Below are positions 25,225 to 32,519 of a DNA stretch of 64,000 bases, piece after piece. The notes under the pieces were generated by a model, which was not told the origin of the DNA, made no database searches, and saw nothing but the letters and a program-made list of their open reading frames with translations. The first letter of the stretch is position 1, and each line of letters starts with the position of its first letter. Made by a program: the position numbers and the translations under genes. Origin of the DNA: Alloalcanivorax xenomutans (lineage in GTDB: Bacteria > Pseudomonadota > Gammaproteobacteria > Pseudomonadales > Alcanivoracaceae); NCBI RefSeq assembly GCF_900217905.1, contig NZ_OBMO01000011.1, positions 114,035 through 178,034 on the forward strand, written 5' to 3'.

Positions 25225-26376
25225 ATGAAAACAACTCCATCCGCATCGTCATTGATGTCCCGGGAGAACCTCTATTTCCTGGTGCTGGCGGCACTGCTAT
25301 TGCTGGTGTTTCCGGTACTGCTGGATGCCTTCCGTCTCAATCTGGTGGGCAAGTACCTGACCTACGCCTTCGTCGCCGTGGGGCTGGTGCTGTGCTGGGG
25401 CAAGGGGGGCATTCTCAGTCTCGGGCAGGGCGTCTTTTTCGGACTTGGCGGCTATTGCATGGCCATGTTCCTGAAACTGGAAGCGTCCAGCCCCGAGGCC
25501 ACCGCCAGTCAGTCCACGCCGGGCATTCCCGACTTCATGGACTGGAATCAGGTCACCGAACTGCCCTGGTTCTGGCAGCCGTTCCACAGTTTCTCCTTCA
25601 CTCTGATCGCGGTGGTGATGGTGCCGGTGATCCTCGCCTTCATCATCGGCGTGGCCATGTTCAAACGGCGTGTCGGCGGCGTCTACTTCGCCATCATTAC
25701 CCAGGCGATCGCCGCCATTCTCACCATCCTGATCATCGGGCAGCAGGGCTTTACCGGCGGCGCCAATGGCATCACCGACCTGCGCACGCTGATGGGCTGG
25801 GACATCCGCGGCAATGAAGCCAAGACAGTGCTGTACTTTGTTACCTCCGGTTTGCTGTTGGCCTGCGTGTTGCTGGCCCGCCATGTACTGGGCAGCAAAC
25901 TCGGCCGCATTCTGGTGGCGATGCGGGACCAGGAAGACCGGGTTCGTTTTTCCGGTTACGACGTGGCCTCGTTCAAGGTGTTCGTGTTCTGCCTGGCGGC
26001 GGCGCTGTCCGGTATCGGCGGTGCCCTGTTCACCTTGCAGGTGGGCTTCATGTCGCCGTCCTTTGTCGGCATCGTGCCGTCCATTGAAATGGTGATCTTC
26101 TGCGCCGTGGGCGGACGACATTCATTGCTCGGCGCGGTGTATGGCGCGTTGTTGGTGAACGCGGCGAAAACCGGATTCTCCGAATCCTTTCCGGAACTCT
26201 GGCTGTACGCCATGGGCGCGCTGTTCATTGCCGTGGTGTTGGCATTCCCCAACGGCATCGCCGGACTGTATCAGCGCTATCTGATGCCGTTGGAGAAAAA
26301 AATACTGGGTGGTCTGGGTAAAGCCGCCAACACGCCGCCCACGGCCGCGGCCCGCCGGATGGAGGAGACCCCATGA
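25225..26376 (+). CDS. urtC: Amide/urea ABC transporter permease, UrtC/LivM-like
   Basis: A 383-residue inner-membrane permease. It has the family signature GLVLCWGKGGILSLGQGVFFGLGGY near residue 55 and a loop GIPDFMDWNQVTELPWFWQP typical of UrtC, then about ten spans and AVGGRHSLLGAVYGALLVN. TAGGAGG precedes both GTG 25222 and ATG 25225; ATG is preferred. The stop overlaps the urtD start (ATGA). Confidence 0.85.
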   Translation: MKTTPSASSLMSRENLYFLVLAALLLLVFPVLLDAFRLNLVGKYLTYAFVAVGLVLCWGKGGILSLGQGVFFGLGGYCMAMFLKLEASSPEATASQSTPGIPDFMDWNQVTELPWFWQPFHSFSFTLIAVVMVPVILAFIIGVAMFKRRVGGVYFAIITQAIAAILTILIIGQQGFTGGANGITDLRTLMGWDIRGNEAKTVLYFVTSGLLLACVLLARHVLGSKLGRILVAMRDQEDRVRFSGYDVASFKVFVFCLAAALSGIGGALFTLQVGFMSPSFVGIVPSIEMVIFCAVGGRHSLLGAVYGALLVNAAKTGFSESFPELWLYAMGALFIAVVLAFPNGIAGLYQRYLMPLEKKILGGLGKAANTPPTAAARRMEETP

Positions 26377-27119
26377 GCACGTCCCGGGATTTTATTCTCA
26401 GCGTGGAAGGCCTGACCGTATCCTTTGATGGCTTCAAGGCGGTCAATGATCTGTCCCTGTACCTGGAGCACAACGAAATCCGCGTCATTATTGGCCCTAA
26501 CGGCGCCGGTAAGACCACCGTGCTGGACCTGATTTGCGGCAAGACCCGTGCCACCGACGGCGCCATCCGTTTCAAGGGCCAGGAACTGACGCGCATGAAG
26601 GAGCACCAGATCGTTCGCTCCGGAGTGGGCCGAAAGTTCCAGAACCCGTCCATATATGACGACCTCACCGTGTTCGAGAACCTGGAGGTGTCCTATCCGC
26701 GCGGGCGGTCGGTGATGGGCGCGCTGGCGTTTCGCCGCGATCAGCAGGTCCTCGATGCGGTACACGAGGTGGCGGAGACCATCTTTCTGGCGGATCAGCT
26801 CGACTGCCGTGCCGATCTGCTCAGTCATGGGCAAAAGCAGTGGCTGGAGATCGGCATGCTGCTGATCCAGAAGCCGGATCTGCTGATGCTGGACGAACCG
26901 GTGGCGGGCATGTCGGTGGCGGAGCGCAAGAAAACCGCCGAGCTGCTCAAAGTGATAACCCGCAATCACACGGTGCTGGTGATCGAGCACGACATGCAGT
27001 TCGTTGGCGATATCGCCGATCGTGTCACCGTGATGCATCAGGGCCAGGTGTTGTCCGAAGGCTCCCTGGCCCACGTCAAAGCCGACCCGAAAGTGGTCGA
27101 GGTCTATCTGGGGCACTGA
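26373..27119 (+). CDS. urtD: Amide/urea ABC transporter ATPase, UrtD/LivG-like
   Basis: A 248-residue cytoplasmic ATPase: Walker A GPNGAGKTTVLDL, SHGQKQWLEIGMLL in the signature position, Walker B LLMLDEPVAGMSV and the switch His in VIEHDMQFV. LivG-type sequence features such as VGRKFQNPSIYDDLTVFENLE are clear. The signature motif SHGQK replaces LSGGQ, which is normal for UrtD. Overlaps urtC by 4 bp and is 2 bp from urtE. Confidence 0.88.
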   Translation: MSTSRDFILSVEGLTVSFDGFKAVNDLSLYLEHNEIRVIIGPNGAGKTTVLDLICGKTRATDGAIRFKGQELTRMKEHQIVRSGVGRKFQNPSIYDDLTVFENLEVSYPRGRSVMGALAFRRDQQVLDAVHEVAETIFLADQLDCRADLLSHGQKQWLEIGMLLIQKPDLLMLDEPVAGMSVAERKKTAELLKVITRNHTVLVIEHDMQFVGDIADRVTVMHQGQVLSEGSLAHVKADPKVVEVYLGH

Positions 27120-27121
27120 TT

Positions 27122-27811
27122 ATGCTGAAACTGCAGAACTACTCCGTGGCCTATGGGCAGAGCAAGGTGATCCATGACTTGCAACTGGACGTGGGCGAGA
27201 ACGAGATTGTCGCCGTGGTTGGCCGCAACGGCATGGGCAAGACCACGTTAATGAAATCCATGGTGGGCATGGTGCCGGCCAGGGAAGGCGTGTTGTCCAT
27301 GCAGGGCGTCGATCTGATGCCGCTGAAAAGCCATCAAAGGGTCAAGGCCGGGCTCGGCTTCGTACCGCAGGGCAGGATGATCTTTCCCACTTTGACGGTG
27401 AAGGAAAATATCGAGACCGGCCTGGCCGCGTCCGGGCGCAAGGGTATCCCCGCCGATCTCTACGAGTTGTTCCCGGTGCTCAAGGATATGGCGTCGCGCA
27501 AGGGCGGCAATCTGTCTGGTGGGCAGCAACAACAACTGGCTATCGCCCGTGCCCTGGCCACTGATCCCAAAGTGCTGATTCTCGATGAACCCACCGAGGG
27601 GATCCAGCCTTCCATCATCCAGGAGCTGGCGCGAACGCTGCGCAAAATCCGTGACACGCGGGGACTCTCCATTCTGGTTTCCGAGCAGGTACTGAGTTTC
27701 GTCATGAACGTGGCGGACCGGATTCTGGTGATCGAGAAAGGGCGCTTCGTGCATCAGGAAGAGCGCGAAGGCGCGAACCAGGAAAAAATCGCCGCCTATC
27801 TGGCGGTCTGA
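27122..27811 (+). CDS. urtE: Amide/urea ABC transporter ATPase, UrtE/LivF-like
   Basis: A 229-residue ATPase: Walker [35 protein letters not shown], signature [16 protein letters not shown], Walker [15 protein letters not shown] and [19 protein letters not shown]. It pairs with UrtD to power the importer. The start at 27122 is directly after urtD; the frame upstream to 26840 is inside urtD in another frame. Confidence 0.88.
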   Translation: MLKLQNYSVAYGQSKVIHDLQLDVGENEIVAVVGRNGMGKTTLMKSMVGMVPAREGVLSMQGVDLMPLKSHQRVKAGLGFVPQGRMIFPTLTVKENIETGLAASGRKGIPADLYELFPVLKDMASRKGGNLSGGQQQQLAIARALATDPKVLILDEPTEGIQPSIIQELARTLRKIRDTRGLSILVSEQVLSFVMNVADRILVIEKGRFVHQEEREGANQEKIAAYLAV

Positions 27812-27828
27812 ATTCGAGGAGACAAGCA

Positions 27829-28875
27829 ATGCGTCATGGTGATATTTCCAGCAGCGCCGATACCGTCGGCGTGGCGGTGGTGAACTATAAAATGCCGCGT
27901 CTGCACACCCGTGAGGAGGTGCTGGATAACGCGCGCCACATCGCCGAAATGATCAAGGGGATGAAGCTCGGATTGCCGGGCATGGACCTGGTGGTCTTCC
28001 CCGAATACAGCACCATGGGGATCATGTACGACCCCGATGAAATGATGGCCACCGCCGCCACCGTGCCCGGCGATGAAACCGATATTTTCGCCGCCGCCTG
28101 TCGTGAGGCGAACACCTGGGGGGTGTTCTCGCTTACCGGCGAGCGCCATGAAGAACATCCCGACAAGGCGCCGTACAACACCCTGGTGCTGATCGATAAT
28201 CAGGGCCGTATCGTGCAGAAATACCGTAAGTGCATTCCCTGGTGCCCGATCGAGGGCTGGTATCCCGGTGACAGCACCTACGTTACCGAAGGGCCGAAAG
28301 GGCTGAAGATCAGCCTGATTATCTGTGACGACGGTAACTATCCGGAGATCTGGCGGGATTGTGCCATGAAGGGCGCGGAGTTGATCGTGCGTTGTCAGGG
28401 CTACATGTATCCGGCCAAGGAACAACAGATCATGATGGCCAAGACCATGGCCTGGGCCAACAACTGCTACGTGGCGGTGGCCAACGCCACCGGTTTCGAC
28501 GGTGTCTATTCCTACTTCGGACACTCCGCTCTGGTCGGCTTCGATGGCCGCACCCTGGGGGAATGCGGCGAAGAGGAGATGGGCGTGCAATACGCCCAGC
28601 TCTCGGTCAGCCAGATCCGTGATGCCCGCGCCAACGATCAGTCCCAGAACCATTTGTTCAAGTTGCTGCATCGCGGTTACACCGGTGTGTACAACTCCGG
28701 TGACGGTGACAAGGGCGTGGCCGATTGTCCGTTCGATTTTTATCGAACCTGGGTGCTGGATGCGCGGAAAGCCCAGCAACAAGTGGAGGCCATGACCCGC
28801 GATACGGTTGGTGTGGCGGACTGTCCGGTGGGAGACTTGCCGGTACCGGACAAGGAAAGGGTGGCGGGGGAGTAG
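27829..28875 (+). CDS. amiE: Aliphatic amidase AmiE
   Basis: A 348-residue nitrilase-superfamily amidase that hydrolyses short aliphatic amides such as acetamide and propionamide to carboxylate and ammonium. It closely resembles Pseudomonas aeruginosa AmiE from the first residues ([20 protein letters not shown]), with catalytic Glu59, Lys134 and Cys166 all in place ([25 protein letters not shown]). Length is typical of the hexameric AmiE/AmiF group; AmiF (formamidase) activity cannot be excluded. It lies 17 bp after urtE with a strong ribosome site, so transport and hydrolysis are in one operon. Confidence 0.95.
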   Translation: MRHGDISSSADTVGVAVVNYKMPRLHTREEVLDNARHIAEMIKGMKLGLPGMDLVVFPEYSTMGIMYDPDEMMATAATVPGDETDIFAAACREANTWGVFSLTGERHEEHPDKAPYNTLVLIDNQGRIVQKYRKCIPWCPIEGWYPGDSTYVTEGPKGLKISLIICDDGNYPEIWRDCAMKGAELIVRCQGYMYPAKEQQIMMAKTMAWANNCYVAVANATGFDGVYSYFGHSALVGFDGRTLGECGEEEMGVQYAQLSVSQIRDARANDQSQNHLFKLLHRGYTGVYNSGDGDKGVADCPFDFYRTWVLDARKAQQQVEAMTRDTVGVADCPVGDLPVPDKERVAGE

Positions 28876-28881
28876 ACGCCG

Positions 28882-29952
28882 GTGCCCTTCATCAACGATC
28901 GCCTGATGGAACAGGCGGAGTCCCGGCCACCGCCGTTGACGCCGGGGGGCCGCGTTTCCCGCTTCCAGTTCGAGCCGGAACAGGTGATGGCACGGCTGAG
29001 CGCCCGCATCGTCGGCCAGGATCCGGTGCTGGCGGACCTGGAGGCCATGCTGACGCGGATCAAAGCGGATATTTCCGATACCGAACGGCCGTTGGCGGTG
29101 CACCTGTTTGTCGGTCCCACCGGTGTTGGCAAGACCGAAACCGCGCGCCTGCTGGCCGAGGCGCTGCACGGTCGCGCCGACGCGCTGTGCCGGGTCGATA
29201 TGAACACTCTGGCCCAGGAGCATTACGCCGCCGCCTTGACCGGCGCGCCACCTGGATATGTGGGCAGTAAGGAAGGCCATACCCTGCTGGATGAGGACCG
29301 GCTGCGTGGCACCTTGCGCAAGCCAGCAGTGGTGCTGTTCGACGAAATTGAGAAGGCCGACGCCCGGGTCATAAGGGCCTTGATGAACGTGCTGGATCAC
29401 GGCCGTTTGCCATTGTCCGCAGGCACCCGGGAGCTGGATTTCCGCAACAGTCTGATCTTCATGACCAGTAACCTCGGCGCCCGTGAAGCTCAGGCCAGAT
29501 TGTCCCTCTATCGCGGCGGCTGGCGCCGCTGGCTGGGAATGCGTCCGGGAGAAGTGGAGCGTATTCCGGAACAAGCGGTGCTCGAGCACTTTGATCCGGA
29601 GTTCATTAATCGTATCGACCGCATTCATTACTTTCAGCCGTTGGCGCCACAAAGGGCCGAGGCGCTGCTGGATATCGAATTGGATCGCCTGGCGGACCGC
29701 CTGCGAAGACGGGAAGTCCATCTGTCCTGGCAACCGGCGGCGCGGGCCTGGTTATGCGCCAGGCAGGATATCCGCTACGGAGCCCGTGATCTGCGGCGGC
29801 GGCTGCGCAACGAACTGGAACCCAAAGTGGCCGCGGCCATGTTCAGCCATCCCGGCACTCGTCAGTTTCTGGTGCGGGCCTCCGGTGGTACCTTGGAGGT
29901 CGTGCCGGTGATGGATACCGAACCCCACGACGCACTACGTCATACAACGTAG
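28882..29952 (+). CDS. amiB: AmiB-like AAA+ ATPase of the amidase operon
   Basis: A 356-residue single-AAA+ protein of the Clp/Hsp100 type. Walker A GPTGVGKTETARLL, Walker B VVLFDEIEKAD, a GYVGS pore-type loop, sensor FMTSNLG and the arginine finger region FINRIDRI are present. No protease-docking or N-domain zinc motif was seen. In P. aeruginosa the ami operon also carries amiB, a ClpA/B-like ATPase, right after amiE, so the same role is inferred; its true job is unclear. GTG start 28882 follows GGGGGAG; it is 6 bp from the amiE stop. Confidence 0.8.
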   Translation: MPFINDRLMEQAESRPPPLTPGGRVSRFQFEPEQVMARLSARIVGQDPVLADLEAMLTRIKADISDTERPLAVHLFVGPTGVGKTETARLLAEALHGRADALCRVDMNTLAQEHYAAALTGAPPGYVGSKEGHTLLDEDRLRGTLRKPAVVLFDEIEKADARVIRALMNVLDHGRLPLSAGTRELDFRNSLIFMTSNLGAREAQARLSLYRGGWRRWLGMRPGEVERIPEQAVLEHFDPEFINRIDRIHYFQPLAPQRAEALLDIELDRLADRLRRREVHLSWQPAARAWLCARQDIRYGARDLRRRLRNELEPKVAAAMFSHPGTRQFLVRASGGTLEVVPVMDTEPHDALRHTT

Positions 29953-29975
29953 GCGCCGGGGTGTTTTCACCAATG

Positions 29976-29996
29976 GCGCCGGCCGGTGGCCGGCGC
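29976..29996. terminator. Hairpin 1 between amiB and fmdA
   Basis: A perfect 9-bp stem, GCGCCGGCC with GGCCGGCGC, and a 3-nt loop. No T-run. Confidence 0.5.
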
Positions 29997-30003
29997 GATA
30001 GTG

Positions 30004-30028
30004 TCAGAGCCTGCCCGGCAGGCTCTGA
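30004..30028. terminator. Hairpin 2 between amiB and fmdA
   Basis: A near-perfect dyad, TCAGAGCCTGCC with GGCAGGCTCTGA around a single base, followed by TT. With hairpin 1 it probably reduces or ends transcription before fmdA. Confidence 0.55.
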
Positions 30029-30083
30029 TTCATGATCCCTGCCTGGGCATGGGATGACGACATTGAGCGGAGGGAAGCACACC

Positions 30084-31313
30084 ATGGCTGAGACCATCAT
30101 TAAAATTGATCTGAACAAGTCCCCATACGAGAACGAGAAAGTACATAACCGGTGGCATCCGGATATTCCCATGGCCGCCATGGTGAAACCCGGTGATGAC
30201 TTCATCGTGGAATGCCACGACTGGACTGGCGGGCAAATCAACAACGACGACAACGCCGAGGACGTTCGCGACGTGGACCTGACTCAGGTGCACTTCCTGT
30301 CCGGTCCGGTGGGTGTGGAAGGCGCCGAGCCCGGAGATCTTCTGGTGGTGGATATTCTCGATATCGGCACCTTCGAGGAAAGCCAGTGGGGTTTCAACGG
30401 CTTCTTTTCCAAACAGAATGGTGGCGGCTTTCTGACCGAGCACTTTCCGGAAGCGCAGAAAACCATCTGGGACTTCAATGGCATGTTCACCAAATCCCGC
30501 CACATTCCCGGCGTGGAATTCGCCGGTCTGATTCACCCGGGATTGATTGGCTGCCTGCCGTCCAAGAGCATGCTGGACGAATGGAACAAGCGGGAAAAAG
30601 AACTTTATGATACCGACCCGGACCGGGTGCCCGGCCTGGTCAATCTGCCGTTCGCCGATACCGCTCACATGGGCAAGCTGAACGGTGATGCCCGTAATGC
30701 CGCGGCGGCGGAAGGCGCGCGTACGGTGCCTCCGAGAGAGCATGGCGGTAACTGCGACATCAAGGACCTTTCCCGGGGCTCGCAAATCTACTTCCCGGTG
30801 TATGTGAAGGACGCGGGGCTTTCCGTGGGCGATCTGCACTTCAGCCAGGGGGATGGCGAGATCACCTTCTGCGGCGCCATTGAAATGGCCGGCTGGATTC
30901 ACATGAGGGTGAATCTGATCAAAGGTGGCATGGAAAAATACGCGATCAAGAACCCGATCTTCAAACCCAGCCCGATGGCGCCGAAGTATGATGACTATCT
31001 GATCTTCGAGGGTATTTCCGTGGATGAGGAAGGCAAGCAGCACTACCTGGACGTGCATATTGCGTATCGTCAGGCTTGCCTCAACGCCATCGAGTACCTG
31101 AAGAAATTCGGCTATTCCGGTGCCCAGGCCTATTCGCTACTGGGATGCGCGCCGGTGCAGGGCCATATCAGCGGTGTGGTGGACGTACCGAACGCCTGTG
31201 CCACTTTGTGGTTGCCCACCGACATTTTCGAGTTTGACCTCAAACCTGGCGTGGATGGCCCTCAGCACAGCGTGGCCGGATCCATGGATGTGCCACTGGC
31301 GAAAGACAAGTAA
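30084..31313 (+). CDS. fmdA: Formamidase FmdA
   Basis: A 409-residue acetamidase/formamidase-family enzyme hydrolysing formamide (and some acetamide) to formate or acetate plus ammonium. It carries the family start ETIIKIDLNKSPYENEKVHNR... and NNDDNAEDVRDVDLTQVHFL, FAGLIHPGLIGC, PREHGGNCDIKDLSRG (metal-type His/Asp region) and YSLLGCAPVQGHISGVVDVP. Length equals the Methylophilus enzyme (about 407). The start at 30084 is chosen over 30054 because GGAGG sits about 10 nt before it. Followed by fmdB. Confidence 0.93.
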   Translation: MAETIIKIDLNKSPYENEKVHNRWHPDIPMAAMVKPGDDFIVECHDWTGGQINNDDNAEDVRDVDLTQVHFLSGPVGVEGAEPGDLLVVDILDIGTFEESQWGFNGFFSKQNGGGFLTEHFPEAQKTIWDFNGMFTKSRHIPGVEFAGLIHPGLIGCLPSKSMLDEWNKREKELYDTDPDRVPGLVNLPFADTAHMGKLNGDARNAAAAEGARTVPPREHGGNCDIKDLSRGSQIYFPVYVKDAGLSVGDLHFSQGDGEITFCGAIEMAGWIHMRVNLIKGGMEKYAIKNPIFKPSPMAPKYDDYLIFEGISVDEEGKQHYLDVHIAYRQACLNAIEYLKKFGYSGAQAYSLLGCAPVQGHISGVVDVPNACATLWLPTDIFEFDLKPGVDGPQHSVAGSMDVPLAKDK

Positions 31314-31336
31314 CGCCCGGATAAAGGAGAACGGCG

Positions 31337-31669
31337 ATGCCGTTGTACGACTATAAATGCGCGAACCATGGGCTGTTCCATGCGCTGGTGGCGGTGGCCG
31401 AATCCGGTATCGCCCACGCCTGCCCACAATGCGGTGAACTGGCGCCGCGGGTGATCATGGTGCCGCCGGAGGTGCTCGATATGGCCCCGGCCCGCCGTCA
31501 GGCCATGGAACGCAATGAACGCGCCGCCCATGAACCCCGGCGAGGCAATGACCACAGTGAAAAGGAACAAGGCTGCTGCCACCACGCCAAGCCCTCGCCA
31601 AAAGTGTTCTACACCGCCGACGGCAAGAAAATGTTCCCCTCGGCGCGGCCTTGGATGATTAGCCACTAG
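31337..31669 (+). CDS. fmdB: FmdB-type zinc-ribbon regulator
   Basis: A 110-residue small protein of the FmdB family, named from the Methylophilus formamidase operon where it is a putative regulator. It starts MPLYDYKC, and the usual first CxxC knuckle is CANH, while the second (CPQC) is intact, so the zinc site would be 3 Cys + 1 His. The C-terminal half contains a CCHH cluster. It follows fmdA by 23 bp with AAAGGAG upstream. Confidence 0.85.
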   Translation: MPLYDYKCANHGLFHALVAVAESGIAHACPQCGELAPRVIMVPPEVLDMAPARRQAMERNERAAHEPRRGNDHSEKEQGCCHHAKPSPKVFYTADGKKMFPSARPWMISH

Positions 31670-31678
31670 GAGAGGCAG

Positions 31679-31709
31679 TTAAGAGTGAACAGTGAATAGT
31701 TAATAGTTA
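31679..31709. repeat. Left arm of dispersed element C
   Basis: GTTAAGAGTGAACAGTGAAT then AGTTAATAG units: same repeat family as 1080-1106, in the gap between convergent fmdB and the MaoC gene. Confidence 0.65.
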
Positions 31710-31740
31710 CGCGGACCGAGTTCGCGGGAACTGAAAACAG

Positions 31741-31773
31741 AGAGGCCGCGTACCAGCGTTGGGCGCGGCCTCT
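31741..31773. terminator. Bidirectional terminator hairpin (element C)
   Basis: A perfect 10-bp stem, AGAGGCCGCG (31741-31750) with CGCGGCCTCT (31764-31773): the same stem sequence as element A (1195-1229). Convergent genes on both sides. Confidence 0.65.
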
Positions 31774-31808
31774 GACGTTTCAAGATGGCGAGGTTATTCT
31801 TCGCGAAA

Positions 31809-31838
31809 CTGTTAACTGTTCACTATTACTTGTTAACT
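31809..31838. repeat. Right arm of dispersed element C
   Basis: GTTAACTGTTCACTATTACT type units. They abut the stop codon of the MaoC gene, as in element A next to cmoA. Confidence 0.6.
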
Positions 31839-32295
31839 AAAAAAGCACCATCCCCAGGCTTTCCGCCACGCAGGCGGGTTTGTCGCTGCCTTCCAGCTCG
31901 ATGGTGACTTCGTTGCAGAGCAGGTAGCGGCCTTCGCCTTTCTGGGTGACGGATTTCATCACGAAGCGGGCGCGGACGCGGGCACCGGCGGGGACGGGGG
32001 CGAGGAAGCGGCAGCCGTTGAGGCCGTAGTTGATGCCGGCTTTGACGCCTTCGATGGCGTAGATCTGATCCTTGAACATGGGGATCAGGGAAAGGGTCAG
32101 GTAACCGTGGGCGATGGGGCCGCCCATGGGGGACTCCTTGTTGGCCCGTTCCACGTCCACGTGGATCCACTGGTGGTCGCCGGTGGCTTCGGCGAACTGG
32201 TTGATGCGCTCCTGGCTGATGGTCTCCCATTCGGAAACGCCGAGCTCCTTACCTTCCCAGCTTTGCAGTTCTTCGGGACTTTTAATTGTCAGCAT
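31837..32295 (-). CDS. MaoC-like (R)-specific enoyl-CoA hydratase
   Basis: A 152-residue single hot-dog domain of the MaoC dehydratase family. The active-site region reads FAEATGDHQWIHVD, with the catalytic Asp and His, followed by PMGGPIAHGYLTLSLIP. Such enzymes hydrate enoyl-CoA or act on 3-hydroxyacyl intermediates in fatty-acid oxidation or polyhydroxyalkanoate supply, plausible for a hydrocarbon-using bacterium. The start at 32295 has GGGAG upstream; a frame reaching 32484 has no support. The substrate is unknown. Confidence 0.8.
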   Translation of the reverse strand: MLTIKSPEELQSWEGKELGVSEWETISQERINQFAEATGDHQWIHVDVERANKESPMGGPIAHGYLTLSLIPMFKDQIYAIEGVKAGINYGLNGCRFLAPVPAGARVRARFVMKSVTQKGEGRYLLCNEVTIELEGSDKPACVAESLGMVLF

Positions 32296-32463
32296 GGTTT
32301 CTCCCAAGACAGTAACGATAAGAAAAACGGGCCACCGCTTCCGTGAGGAAGAGAGGGGCGGCCACGCTCCATGGTAATCCATTAACTGGCTCGGGTAACC
32401 GCGGTGACGGGAACCTTTGGCGCCAGAGCCTGAATGTGATCTGGCGGGAGTGTGTAATCTTTG

Positions 32464-32493
32464 TATAATGCGGATGCAAATCATTCCTGTTTA
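32464..32493 (+). promoter_or_regulatory. Promoter and Fur-like site for receptor 2
   Basis: A perfect -10 box TATAAT at 32464-32469 is followed by ATGCAAATCATTCCTGTTTA (32474-32493), which overlaps the expected transcription start. The core resembles the Fur consensus and matches the site at 39600-39619 in 18 of 20 positions, so iron repression is likely. Confidence 0.55.
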
Positions 32494-32519
32494 TTGCCTG
32501 TTATCATTCAGGAGACTTT

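Noticed and set aside
22981..27811. Urease-linked urea transporter as sole reading of urtABCDE
   Set aside because: No urease genes nearby, a short UrtB and direct coupling to amiE favour amides; urea is kept only as a possible extra substrate.
27796..29733. 645-residue minus-strand frame opposite amiE and amiB
   Set aside because: Antisense artefact; AmiE has all catalytic residues on the plus strand.
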